Shown in pieces: positions 1 through 12,400 of a stretch of 51,204 bases of DNA (its first letter is position 1; every line of letters begins with the position of its first letter). A model generated the notes under the pieces. The model ran no database searches. It saw only the letters and a program-made list of their open reading frames with translations, and was not told the DNA's origin. The stretch lies in contig JABVXV010000396.1 in NCBI GenBank assembly GCA_013365325.1, forward strand, positions 1-51,204, given 5' to 3'. The DNA is from Dipetalonema caudispina (taxonomy: Eukaryota; Nematoda; Chromadorea; Rhabditida; Onchocercidae). Both the position numbers and the translations under genes were made by a program.

Positions 1-192
1 GCAGCATAAAATAGCAGAAGTGGCACTCTCCTTCAAATAACGCCAAATGATGACCAAATGAATAAGTCCGTCTTTTTTGCTATTCAAAGATTCCACAAGG
101 ATATCTGTGCAATTCCTCTGAATGTGTCTGTTCAGAAATTTCGTGGCAAATAATCAATAAATTGCTTGGGATCATAAAATGAATCATTTCAG

Positions 193-1116
193 CTATCAAA
201 TGAAGACGACCTGCCAATGGAAATAGGAATAATCGATCGTATGAGGGAGGAAAATCCGACAATAAAACTGAGTTCAAATGAAACATCAAGCAGATTGGTA
301 AAGGCTAATAACAATGAAATAAAAGAAGGACGTTTCAAATGTGAAGTATGCAACAAACCATTCACATTTCAATACAGGCTGCGAGAACATATGATGACAC
401 ATACAGGCGGGAAACCGTTCAAATGTGCTAATTGCAGTAAGAGTTTTAAATGGTCTAAGAGTTTGCAATTGCATCAACTGTCACACATCGCAGAACGGCA
501 ATTCATATGTGAGATATGCGGTAAAGGATTCAATTATCGCAACAGTCTGCAAGCACACAAAGCGACGCACAGCGAAGAACGGCCATTCAAATGTGCTAAT
601 TGCAGTGAGAGTTTCAAATGGTCTCGTAATTTGCAAATACATCAACAGTTACACAGCGAAGAACGGCGATTCAAATGTGCTAATTGCAGTAAGAGTTTTA
701 AATGGTCTATGAGTCTGCAAGAACATCAACAGTTACACAGCGAAGAACGGCGATTCAAATGTGCTAATTGCAGTGAGAGTTTCAAACGGTCTAAAGATCT
801 GAAAGAACATCAACTGTCACACAGCGCAGAACGGCAATTCAAATGTAAGATATGCGATAAAGGATTCAATTATCGCAACAATCTGAAAGAACACAAACAG
901 ACACACAGTGAAGAACGGCGATTCAAATGTGCTAAATGCGATAAAAAATACAAACATCATAGTAATCTGCGAAAACATGAACTGTCGCACAAGGAACATG
1001 AAAATCCCACTGAAAAGTTATATTCTACGGTGAGCTCCTTAATTACGTCGAAAGTGGAAGATATTTCTGCAACAGTTATATTAATAAGGCAAATAATATC
1101 ATTTGCGGGGTTATAA
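193..1116 (+). CDS. C2H2 zinc-finger protein, 8 fingers (5' end probably outside the window)
   Basis: An open frame runs from a splice-like acceptor (TTTCAG ending at 192) to TAA at 1114-1116. The first in-frame Met is at 217 and gives 299 residues. Counted from that Met, eight C2H2 fingers (C-X2-C-X12-H-X3-H) span about residues 42-258, followed by a 40-residue tail without fingers. Linkers are TGGKP-, SEERR/P- and SAERQ-type, variants of the TGEKP linker. Fingers 2, 4, 5 and 6 are nearly identical (start FKCANCS, then K/E, then SFK), and fingers 3 and 7 share GFNYRN, so the array grew by internal duplication. C2H2 arrays of this kind usually bind DNA in the nucleus; the target is not predictable here. 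The frame stays open upstream of 217 with acidic residues (NEDD), so an upstream exon may lie beyond the window. Confidence 0.85.
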   Translation, partial: LSNEDDLPMEIGIIDRMREENPTIKLSSNETSSRLVKANNNEIKEGRFKCEVCNKPFTFQYRLREHMMTHTGGKPFKCANCSKSFKWSKSLQLHQLSHIAERQFICEICGKGFNYRNSLQAHKATHSEERPFKCANCSESFKWSRNLQIHQQLHSEERRFKCANCSKSFKWSMSLQEHQQLHSEERRFKCANCSESFKRSKDLKEHQLSHSAERQFKCKICDKGFNYRNNLKEHKQTHSEERRFKCAKCDKKYKHHSNLRKHELSHKEHENPTEKLYSTVSSLITSKVEDISATVILIRQIISFAGL

Positions 1117-2749
1117 ACTATTCAATTGTGATAGCTTAAATTGTCTTTAAACTATTTTACTTTACCATTTATTTTTTTCCCCGTACTTCTTTGAGTGAAC
1201 ATTTGGTTTTGATGGAATCAAATGGAAATTTTTGAATCAAAGTGAGCCAGAATTTCATATTGCATCCGTTTCATCACTTCATATATTTTTAACCTGTCGC
1301 GATAGTATTCCGTTCATCATTTCCACCTGAAATCCGAGAATGTTAACGGAAGATCTATAAACATTGTTTCACTCAGACTTCGTGTTTTCCTTGCATTGAA
1401 AATTGGTTTTTAATAATAAACAGTATTGATCAGATATATATTCAACTGAGATCCAAATGAAAGATTTTACCCAATAATGAAAAGAGGAAACATTTTTTTA
1501 TTATGTTTTAGTTTACTAAACATTATGAATATTGTAATATTGTTATTTCCTATGCTCATTTTACAATCTGCTGAAATTCTAATAAATTTTTATAAGGAAT
1601 TGTCTGTGAAACTTTTTAAGCAGTCACTTTACCGATTTTTTTCATCGCTTTTCTTTACTTACTATTGTCAACGACGCTGGCTGATATTTGACTAAAAAAT
1701 TGAATGCCATCTTTCTATATATTAATACAATAAAATTATATTCAAAATTTGTTAACACATATTCCATTTTTGTAACGGTTGAATAGCACAACGATATGTT
1801 GCGAATAATTAAATGGTAAATTTGTTGAGGTATAAAAAAATATTATTCAATACGTAATGTATATGGAATACATAATGAGATAGAACAATGTTGTAGAGGT
1901 GACAGACAATTTAGACACCGTAAACTGCCAGCTGGAAGGCTATGTAGCAAATTATATATTTTTTAGTAATAATCTTCCTGTCGTGGAAGTTGTTTGTTTG
2001 TGGTAGAAAGAATTTGTATTTCTATCGAAGACAGTATAGTCCTCTTGATTGTGTATTACCACAAGTAGTTGAAAATAGAATTTATTGAATAACATAACAA
2101 TTAATACCAGCAGATGTTATAATGATTTTGATGGCGTGGTAAATTAAGCAAGGCGGTTTGATGTAGGAGTCACTGAGCTGACCAGAAATTGGAAGCTCCA
2201 AGTAAAAATTAAAAAGGGAGGTAAAAGTGAGTGTTTAAAAAAGTAGTTTGTCATTTAAAAAGTAGCTTTTTAAATGAGTAAGGTGTTTGAGTCCTTGAAA
2301 AGCCGTGACCCTTGTATATATATGTGTGTAGTGGGAGTGGACTACAAAAAGCATTGCTGTAACCCTACGTAAGCATGTAAAACAAAGGACACGATGTTGC
2401 AATCCGATCCGATTTAAGCATATTAGTACAAAAACGTGTGGTATTGATATCTTATCTTAGACAAGGATGAGTAGAAGCTAAATGATTTATGTTAACAATT
2501 TATAAAATGAATTGGTTCATTACGGAGTGAAACATCAATTACTTTAATTAGAAGAAATGTATTATTCCCTCCTTCGTGAAATTCGGATTTCGCGACAACT
2601 ATCAAGTCAAGGAAGAGAAGTTAAAGCAACTTTAAAATTATATGGAATCATCATTTGTTGACAATTCGTCGCCTAAATCCAGGACACACAATTAAAACCT
2701 AATTCATTCACAAAAAATAGGTAAAATGCTCCTAGTTACAATAAATTTA
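1117..2749. other. Intergenic, no gene recognised
   Basis: A+T-rich sequence between the zinc-finger exon and the retroelement remnant. No conserved coding stretch was seen on either strand. It contains a perfect 11-bp inverted repeat at 2252-2276. Part of it may be untranslated or long-terminal-repeat sequence of the decayed element, but no matching repeat was found on the other side. Confidence 0.5.
2252..2276. repeat. Short perfect inverted repeat (11-bp arms, 3-nt loop)
   Basis: CATTTAAAAAG is followed by TAG and then its exact reverse complement. It is A/T-only apart from one G/C pair at each end, has no U-tract tail, and sits about 500 bp before the retroelement remnant. It could form a small hairpin. 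No function is evident. Confidence 0.6.
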
Positions 2750-3905
2750 CCAAGTTACAACCACCGACATTTAGCGGTGATCCGAAAATGTGGAGGTAAT
2801 TCTTGGACAGTTTCGATGTTGTAGTTCGTCTCCAAACTATGCCAGACGTTCAGAAATTGAAGCATTCAATGTCTTGCCCAGAAGAAAAAGCTCTATTAGC
2901 TGTTAGTGGCTATGATATTGCTCCTCAAAACTATAACATCATTAGAAAGGTTTTCATTGAAAAATTTGGAGAAGCATCCAGTATAAAAAAAAAAAATCCT
3001 TATATACCGGATTACGATCGATTAGACGGAATGATCGGGATTGGAAAGCAACAATGGAAGCAATAGAAAGAATACTCCGGCTTGAAGCAGTCCGCAAGAA
3101 AGTTACTTGTATAGAAAATTTGTGAACACAAGGAGAAGGAATCATGGGATGAATAATCAAACTCTGACATTTATCAGGAGAATTGGTCCAAATAAATAAA
3201 AAAGTGCCTAAATTCGTACGGAAAAAGTGGTAGAATTCCCACTAAAGGAGAAACTTTAGCCTTAGTCACAATGAAGAAATCTAAATTAATTGATCTTAAG
3301 TCGACCACAAATTCAAAAGAAAATCACTAAAGATAATCAGAAGACATTCTGTAATGAGAATCATTGGAATAACAAATGTCAAACTTATCCCACGCTCAAA
3401 CAACAAATAGAATGGAATGTTTGAGAAAAAATAACTCATGCCACAACTATCTTCGAATGCGATATGCAATAATTAATTGTAACAGAGAAAAACATTTATG
3501 TTTCCACTGCAAAAGTTCACATGATTACTGCATTGTGTTATGTAAAATACGTTACACAACCTAACTGAATCAAACACAGAAGAAACGAATTCAACAATTA
3601 TAAATAATTCAACAACTCAATTAACGTATCAACAAGCAAAGAGAAAACTTCCATGGTTACGATCTTTATCAAAGAAGCGAGGTCAATTAATATCAGAAGA
3701 TTACAGATTAGTGATGAGGATACTAATCATGCAAACACAATTAAAGAATTAACTGAAGAAAAAATAAATAAGTGGAATATTTATCATGATGAAGAAGGAT
3801 ATTATTGGAAATGCAGAAGCTGATTGGAAAATTCAGAACCAAATGAGGATAGTTTACATCCAATTTATCTTCTTCATAGAACGGCAGCACGAAGAATATC
3901 AATCA
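2750..3905 (+). mobile_element. Degenerate BEL/Pao-type LTR retroelement, internally deleted
   Basis: Three blocks resemble BEL/Pao polyprotein in the expected order. (1) 2752-3060: a gag segment of the DUF1759 type with PPTFSGDP and later a DSFD motif, interrupted by a TAA at the W-R-stop-F-L position. (2) About 3030-3550: a segment with ERILR, then a Cys/His-rich zinc-knuckle region (TYPTLKQQ, then HLCFHCKSSHDYC) in shifting frames. (3) 3748-3900: an integrase-proximal segment with WNIYHDEEGYYWKCR and HPIYLLHR, with an in-frame TGA. Several frameshifts and stops are present, so it cannot make a product. The protease, reverse transcriptase and RNase H regions expected between blocks 2 and 3 are missing, so an internal deletion has occurred. 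Flanking LTRs were not recognised. Confidence 0.7.
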
Positions 3906-6471
3906 TAGAATAATCTGCAAACGGCAAGCAAAGTTCAATAAGTAAATGAATGGTTTGGCTTGCATCGAACTGGCCTAGGCTGGAAGACATCAATTGTGAT
4001 GAATTGCTTAAAACACTTGGCGTTACAAATGCTATGGTTATACATAGAATATATAAAGGCATATTACTATTAGGATTATCTCTAAAAAAAAAAAAATTGA
4101 AAGTATCACAACACTTACTGAGTAGGCTTCCTTTAGTTTTGCAAATAGCGACGACATTTTTCAAAATAGAATATACTGAAAAAGTGACGTCGCATTCCAT
4201 TTCAGTCCTTCGTTTTTTTTTTAAACGTTAACTTTCCATAGATTTATGGGCCAAAAAACTCAAATGACAGTTGGATGTAAGAATTACACGTGTTATATGT
4301 ATTTTGGCAATTTATTTAGGTAGCAAAAAAGCCAAGCTCAAATTATTACAAATGGAAGAAGAAATTGAATGTACTTTAGACATTTCTGTTCTTGAGCCTA
4401 ATGCACCAAACGGTTATATGTGGATCGATTGCATGTTTTTCGAGATGGCCAAGGATATTTGCCAGTCTCGGATTTAGCCAATATTCAGAAAGCAAGAGAT
4501 ATGGTGAACTTCCTTCCAGAGAGAAGAATGGAAATGAAAATTTTTTGCAGGACTGATTGTATATCTCCAGTTGACATTCTAGTGAATTCAAGAACCATCT
4601 GCGCATAAAAATCAATGATTACATTCAAAACTGAATGATGAAAAATGAGTACTGAAATCTTGAAGCCTAGTCTTGCGTTGAGGAAGCGTTGACTTGGTGA
4701 TAAAGTTTGTAGGTTAAAATTAAATAACTATGTTGCCAATACATTGTAAACAAACAAGAAGCTTATTTAAAGAAAACTCTATTGCTAAATGTAAAATATA
4801 GAAAATGAAATTGCACGAAATTTGAACTTGAATACAAAGTTGAAAAGTTATGGAAATTTCTCAGAAGAAGATGAGAACATGTATTAGTATAAACATTAAG
4901 TTTTGTGTATGAAAAATATGTTATTCCCTGAAAATAAGCTTTAACAATAATTAATGTATGATTTGATTTTATTTTCAAATAAATATTGTACGTTTTCTTA
5001 TCAAAAAAATCTTTAAAAATTTTTTATTTAATCGAAATATCGAAGTTGAAAGTTCACCTAAAACTAATAAATTATTTTATTATACATCCCACTTTCACTC
5101 TTGATCAGTTCAAATTTAGATTTTGCTCATTAAAACTTCAAATATATATTTCTTTAATATTAGATGATTTAATATGGAATAGAATTAAATTAAATGCGAG
5201 AATAAAATAGTGCAGCTTTTCTGTTAATTCATTGTCAAAATAACTTATTATATTTCAAAAACTGATAAGTTAAAAACTAATATTGATAATATTCTGGCAG
5301 ATTTGATTTAGAACGATATTTCATTTGCCAGGAATACTGTAAAGCCCAATCATTGAATGATTCTTCTACGCCGATAGATAGTTAATAGTTAACAATATGG
5401 TATCGGACGAATGTTGCCATAAATTTCATTATCAATTTAAAATAAATAAATCACAAAATGATAGTTAAAAAAAAGAGGAAGATTTGCTAATGTGTAAGAA
5501 GATTAGCAAAGAAATATTATTAGTAAATAATAGTGATAGTTCTACAATAATCGTTGAATTTAAACAACATTTACGTATATTACACGTATATTTACACGTG
5601 GCCAGAAAAAAAGCAATGATAAGCTATACATCGATACATGTAAAGAAAAAAAAGGATATGCATATATTTACATATATACATGTAAATATATATAATAATT
5701 AATACTTTTATTATGCAATTTTTTCTACTTCTTGTGTCCAAATTATTTAATGAATTTTGGTATGAAATTTTGTTGAATGATATAAATAGTGCAGACATTG
5801 TATTAATATTCACTTTTTTTCCATGATCTTTTACTGACCGGTTAGGAACAGTGTAAATTACTCCGTTTATTTAAAACAGACTGTTAATTCTGGTTGATAT
5901 TCAAAGATATTGCAGAAAATCTTTTGTTTTTCCATTCAAGGTTTATTTTGTCAATGTTGACATGAAGTTCATTAATATATTTGTAAGAAATTTATTTAGC
6001 GTAATAACTTCAACTAAAGTAAGCATAATTATAAATAAGTTATGGACTTAAATTGCACAAAAAATGTTGAGGCGATAACATTTGAAATTTTTGATTTCAT
6101 TGATAATGTTTGATTTCTGCATCTTTGTGTAGGAAGATCAGAGACTAAACATAGTTTCAATTAGATAGAATATCATCCATTCTAGAAATTTCAAGTAATT
6201 CAGGAAGAAATTTACACTATTAGTAGAAGATTAGAGTATTTGGATTACTGATAACCTAATGAAAAGATTAGAGTATTTGGATTACTGATAACCTAATGAA
6301 CTGGTCAAGTCAACAAATTTAAATGACGGTTTTCGTAGAATAGGCTTAACGCTTCACACAAGTATCCAAAATAAGGAAAAGCGGATAAGTTAAGAGGAAT
6401 AACGGGATGATCTTGATAATTCACTAATCTTGTTTTTTATATTGCATTCATTGTTTCAGTTGTCGCCCAAA
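3906..6471. other. Intergenic, no gene recognised
   Basis: Short open stretches around 3950-4230 and 4270-4610 carry no family signature. They may be further eroded retroelement sequence, as they follow it directly in the same orientation. Beyond about 4620 the sequence is A/T-rich non-coding DNA with an in-tandem 37-bp duplication at 6227-6300. Confidence 0.4.
6227..6300. repeat. 37-bp perfect tandem duplication
   Basis: The 37-bp unit beginning AAGATTAGAG occurs at 6227-6263 and again at 6264-6300 without a mismatch. It lies about 170 bp upstream of the first coding exon of the mini-exon gene. The identity implies a recent duplication. Confidence 0.9.
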
Positions 6472-9400
6472 ATGTCAACATCCAAGTCAAGTGGTAATCT
6501 TTTTACAACTGTAATTTACAAATTTCTCCGAAATTTCAAAAGTTTCACCATGTTATGATAACAATTTCAATGGATAAATAATTTTAACAATTATTAAATG
6601 GTTTAATAATTTAAGAGAGGAAGGAATTCATTTCCCTATAATTATGATGAACTAAATTTTAACAAAAAGAAAAAAAAAAACTTCAAATGAAAATTTCTTA
6701 CGTACGTAGATCTTTCTCAGAGTTTTATCGTAATCGATAAATGTTTCAGATGTAGTCGCAAGCAAACCAAGCAGAAAAAGAAGACATAGATATGTAAATA
6801 CCAAAGTATGTCAATTTCTGTTAACTTTTTTTTTTCGAAATTTTACTTTGCATATATGCATTTATCAGTATGATATATTTAATGATAAAATTGAATTAAG
6901 CATAACAAAGTTGTGGATATTTACAATCCATATTACAATTATTTCAATGAACGCTATGTATGTCAATTTTTTTTTTTCTTTAAAAAATAAAAAATAAGAA
7001 GAGAATTGAGTGAAAAAATAGGATGAGCAATGAACGAAATGAAACGAATATAACGAAGCTTAAAAATATAGGAGTGGAAATGAAACTAAAATTAAAATTT
7101 GAGAAATTTTGCTTTCAATTTTGTACAAATAATAATTTAAAAAAAGAAAAAAATAATCGTACAAGCAATAGTAACAACAAATGACGGCTTATTTGGATGA
7201 AATTTTGCTGTAATAAAAATTTTCATTTTTTTTTAGAAAATTTATATAGAGCGAAGGAATAAAAAAAGAAAAGGTAGTGAAATTTTACTGATTTATTTAC
7301 TACTTAATTTCAGTTTTTTTTTTCAAGCATATTTGTTCATGTCATATCTTCTTTATAGTTTATTATAGTAGAATGAATAACATACTTTATCATCAATGCC
7401 TTTAATTATTTTACCATCAGTAGCTTTAACTTACTATTTAGTTATTGTCAATGCCTTTAATTTAATTATTTCATCATCAATACTTTTAGTTATTCCAAAA
7501 AAAAAAAGTTCTAATATAGGTCTTTAGTAACCTGTTAAAAATTGTATATAGCCTAATTCCACACTATGGACGCATTTTTTATTCAATAAAATTTATCAAA
7601 TTCATTTTAGAAACGGCATCTTTACCAAAGGAACAACCAAAGAAGGCATCTAGCGAAAGCGCATCTGGTAGTGCGGATAAGGTAGAAGGCCTTTTTTGCA
7701 ATCAATTATTTCTTTAAATCAATAGATGATAACATTTTGTTTACTGATTATGCAAAAAGAGTTGTATTTCAGGTACTGGCTAAAAAGTAAGCATCGATTA
7801 CTTTTGAATAACTTTCCCACAGTAAATAATAAACAAAGAATATGGAAACTGATGTATGGCAAATGGATAGCTTTTCTAATGGCTAAAAAAAAGTTTAATT
7901 TGCTAAATTCAGGAAAGGAAATTTTTGTTTTGTGTAGTTTCCTGAAATGTATTTTATTTGAGATGATTAGAAAGTAAGCTTATTTATTACTTCTAACTCA
8001 TCCATATATTTGCAATTTTAAAAATTGAGACTGTTATAAATAATTAAAAGGTGCACAGATAATATTTTTGTAGAAAATCTTCAAAGAAAAAAGAAGATGG
8101 TCTCAAAAAGGGAAAAAACAAAGAAGTGAAGGAAAAAATGGATAAAAAAAGCAAGCAAAAGAAAAAGGAGAAAAACAAAGCTAAATCAAGCTCTAAACGT
8201 AGTTACTCATTTAAAGTTTAAGCCTCATTACTCATTTAAAGATACTCACTTTGTTCTTTTGTGGATACTTAATCATCAGAAATCATCTAAGGATTATATA
8301 TTGTCGCAACCAAATATCAAATCAAACGACATTAATTATAAATTGTTAGATGAAAAACAAGTATTTTTCTAGTTTCGCAGACAAAACTTTGAGATAATTG
8401 TTGAAATTTAAGTAAAAGTAAAATTCGTAGCATGAGAAGAACCATTTAAATTTGGTGAACATTTAGAAAAATCTGATAAACGTCCGATATCTATTGCTTC
8501 TGTTGGAATGTTATCGTCTAAAAGGAAGAAAGAAAAGAGAAAAAAGATGAAGGAATGTAATAAAGACTATGAAGGTAAATGTTTACCTGCTTATTTGCTT
8601 ATTGTTGACTATAACAAAAACATATGTTTGCTTGTTAAATGATCTAATTTAGAGAAATCTGATGAACAGGCGATCACTGCTATTGAAATTGTAAAACCTA
8701 AAGAGGTGAAGGAGGAGAGAAGAAAGATGGAAGAATACAATAAAGATTATGAAAGTATATGTTTACTTGTTTAGTTATTTACTTGTTTACCCACATTTGC
8801 CCGATTATTAATCATTTGAACACGGATTTGATGATTATTTAGCATCTGAAGAATCATCGGCTACAACTGATGAAATGATATCACCTGAAAAGGAGGAAGG
8901 GGAAAAGAAGGAAAGAAAAATCATGGAATACAACAAGGATTATGAAAGTACATGTTTATTTGTTTGTTTACTTGTTTATCCATGTTTACTTGTTTGTTGA
9001 CTATTTGAAAAGAATTGCTGACTATTTAGCATCTGACGAATCATCGACCACCACTGATGAAATGATATCACCTGAAAAAGAGGAAGGGAAAGAGAAGGGA
9101 AGAAAGATGAAGGAATACATCAAAGATTATGAAAGTATATGTTTATTTGTTTATTTGCTTATATATCTTTATTTATTTACTTGTTTATTAATTAGTTGAT
9201 ACGAATTTGTGACCATTTAGCATGTCAAGAAACGTCCGTTTCCACTGCTGAAATAGTATCACCTACAAAGGAGGAGGAGGAAAAGATGAAAGAATACAAC
9301 AAGGATTATAAAAGTATATGCTTACTTGTTTATTTGCTTATCTGTGTTTATTTGTTTATTAATACTTGACACAGATTTGACGATCATTTAGTGCCTAAAG

Positions 9401-12400
9401 AATCGTCAATCTCTGCTGCTGGAATGGTACCACCTAGAAAGGGAGAAAGGGAGAAGAAGGGAAAAAAAATGAAAGAATACAACAAGGACTATGAAAGTAC
9501 ATGTTTACTTGTTTATTCGTTCGCTTGTTTATCCATGTTTATTTGTTTACTTGTTTGCCTGAGTTTATTTGTTTATTAATTACTTGATACGAATTTGATG
9601 ACCATTTAGCATGTAAAGAAACGTCCGTCTCCACTGCTGAAATAGTATCACCAAAAAAAGAGGAAGAGGAAGAGATGAAGGAATACAACAAGGATTATGA
9701 AAGTATATGTTTATTTGTTTATGTGCTTGTATATTTCTATTTATTTACTTGTTTATTGATTACTTGGAACCGATTTAAAGATCATTTAGTATCTGAAGAA
9801 TCATCGGCCACCACTGCTGAAATGATCTCACCTAAAAAGGAAGAAGAGAAAGAGATGAAGAAATACAAGGATTATGAAAGTACATGTTGATTTGTTTATT
9901 TGCTTATTTATGTCTATTTGTTAACTTGCTTATTAATTACTTGACACGAATTTGATAACCATTTAGTACCTAAAGAATCGTCGATTTCTGCTGCTGGAAT
10001 GATACCACCTAGAAAGGAAGAGGAGAAGGAGAGAAGAAGGATGAAAGAATACAACAAGGATTATGAAAGTATACGTTTACTTGTTTATTTGCTTATCTAT
10101 GTCTATTTGCTTACTTGTTTATTGATTACTTAAAAGATTTGATGACCGTTTAGCATCTGAAGAATCATCGGCCACCACTGCTGAAATGATTTCACCTAAA
10201 CAGGTGGAGGAAAAGAAGGAGAAAAAAATGAAGGAATACGACAAGGATTATGAAAGTATGTATTTACTTGTTTAGTTGTTTGCTTGTTTATCCATTTTTA
10301 TTTGTTTACTTGTTTATCTGTGTTTATTTGTCTATTAATCACTGATGATCATTTAGCGCCTAAAGAATCGTCGATTTCTGCTGCTGGAATGATACCATTT
10401 AGAAAGGAAGAGGAGAAGGAGAGAAGAAAAATGAAAGGATACAACAAGGATTATGAAAGTATATGTTTACTTGTTTATTTGTTTAATTGTTTATCTGTGT
10501 TTATTTGCTTACTAATCCTTGACACGAATTTGATGATCATTTAGCGCCTAAAGAATCGTCGATTTCTGCTGCTGGAATGGTACCACTTAGAAAGGAAGAG
10601 GAGAAGGAGAGAAGAAGGATGAAGGATTATGAAAGTACATGTTTACTTGTTTATTTGTTTACTTGTTTATCTGTGTTTATTTGTCTATTAATCACTGATG
10701 ATCATTTAGCCCCTAAAGAATCGTCGATTTCTGCTGCTGGAATGATACCACTTAGAAAGGAAGAGGAGAAGGAGAGAAGAAAAATGAAAGGATACAACAA
10801 GGATTATGAAAGTATATGTTTACTTGTTTATTTGTTTAATTGTTTATCTGTGTTTATTTGCTTACTAATCCTNNNNNNNNNNNNNNNNNNNNNNNNNNNN
10901 NNNNNNNNNNNNNNNNNNNNNNNNNNNNNNNNNNNNNNNNNNNNNNNNNNNNNNNNNNNNNNNNNNNNNNNNNNNNNNNNNNNNNNNNNNNNNNNNNNNN
11001 NNNNNNNNNNNNNNNNNNNNNNNNNNNNNNNNNNNNNNNNNNNNNNNNNNNNNNNNNNNNNNNNNNNNNNNNNNNNNNNNNNNNNNNNNNNNNNNNNNNN
11101 NNNNNNNNNNNNNNNNNNNNNNNNNNNNNNNNNNNNNNNNNNNNNNNNNNNNNNNNNNNNNNNNNNNNNNNNNNNNNNNNNNNNNNNNNNNNNNNNNNNN
11201 NNNNNNNNNNNNNNNNNNNNNNNNNNNNNNNNNNNNNNNNNNNNNNNNNNNNNNNNNNNNNNNNNNNNNNNNNNNNNNNNNNNNNNNNNNNNNNNNNNNN
11301 NNNNNNNNNNNNNNNNNNNNNNNNNNNNNNNNNNNNNNNNNNNNNNNNNNNNNNNNNNNNNNNNCAACAAGGATTATGAAAGTATATGTTTACTTGTTTA
11401 TTTGTTTAATTGTTTATCTGTGTTTATTTGTTTACTAATCACTTGACACGAATTTGTTGATCATTTAGCGCCTAAAGAATCCTCGATTTCTGCTGTTGGA
11501 ATGATACCGCCTGGAAAGGAAGAGGAGAAGGAGAGAAAAAGGAAGAAGGATTATGAAAGTACATGTTTACTTGTTTATTTGTTTACTTGTTTATCCGTGT
11601 TTATTTGTCTATTAATCACTGATGATCATTTAGCGTCTAAAGAATCGTCGATTTCTGCTGCTGGAATGATACCACCTAGAAAGGAAGAGGAGAAGGAAAG
11701 AAGAAAAATGAAAGAATACAAAAAGGATTATGAAAGTATATGTTTACTTGTTTAATTGCTTATCTATGTCTATTTGTTTACTTGTTTATTGATTACTTAA
11801 AAGATTTGATGACCGTTTAGCATCTGACGAATCATCGGCCACCACTGCTGAAATGATTTCAACTAAACAGGTGGGGGAAAAGAAGGAGAAGAAAATGAAG
11901 GAATACGACAAGGATTATGAAAGTATGTATGTTTAGTTGTTTAAAAAAAATACTTGTTTAGTTGTTTGCTTGTTTATCCATTTTTATTTGTTTACTTGTT
12001 TATCTGTGTTAATTTGTTTATTAATTACTTGATACGAATTTGGTGACCATTTAGCTTGTGAAGAAACGTCCGTTTCCACTGCTGATATAGTATCACCTAA
12101 AAAGAAGGAGGAAGAAAAGATGAAGGAATATAACAAGGATTATAGAAGTATATGTTTACTTGTTTATTTGCTTATCTGTGTTTATCTGTTTATTAATCAC
12201 TTGACACGAATTTGATGATCATTTAGCGTCTGAAGAATCATCGATTTCTGCTGCTGGAATGGTATTACTTAAAAAGGAAGAAGGGGAAAAGAAGGGAAGA
12301 AAGATGGAAGATTACAACAAAGACTATGGAAGTATATGTTTGCTTGTTTATTTGTTTACTTATGTTTATTTCTTTATTAATTGTTTGACATAAATTTTGA

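Noticed and set aside
3950..4608. Open frames after the retroelement relic as genes
   Set aside because: No family signature, no consistent splice structure and no conserved motif; kept as possible retroelement debris only.
8942..10544. Apparent open frames reading modules together with ICLFVYLF-type hydrophobic segments
   Set aside because: These read from repeat exons straight into the repeat introns (TTTGTTTA), passing recurrent GTATATG donors and ATTTAG acceptors. The hydrophobic segments are intron sequence, not membrane spans.
10577..11446. Long open frames across the N run
   Set aside because: They exist only because N bases contain no stop codons.
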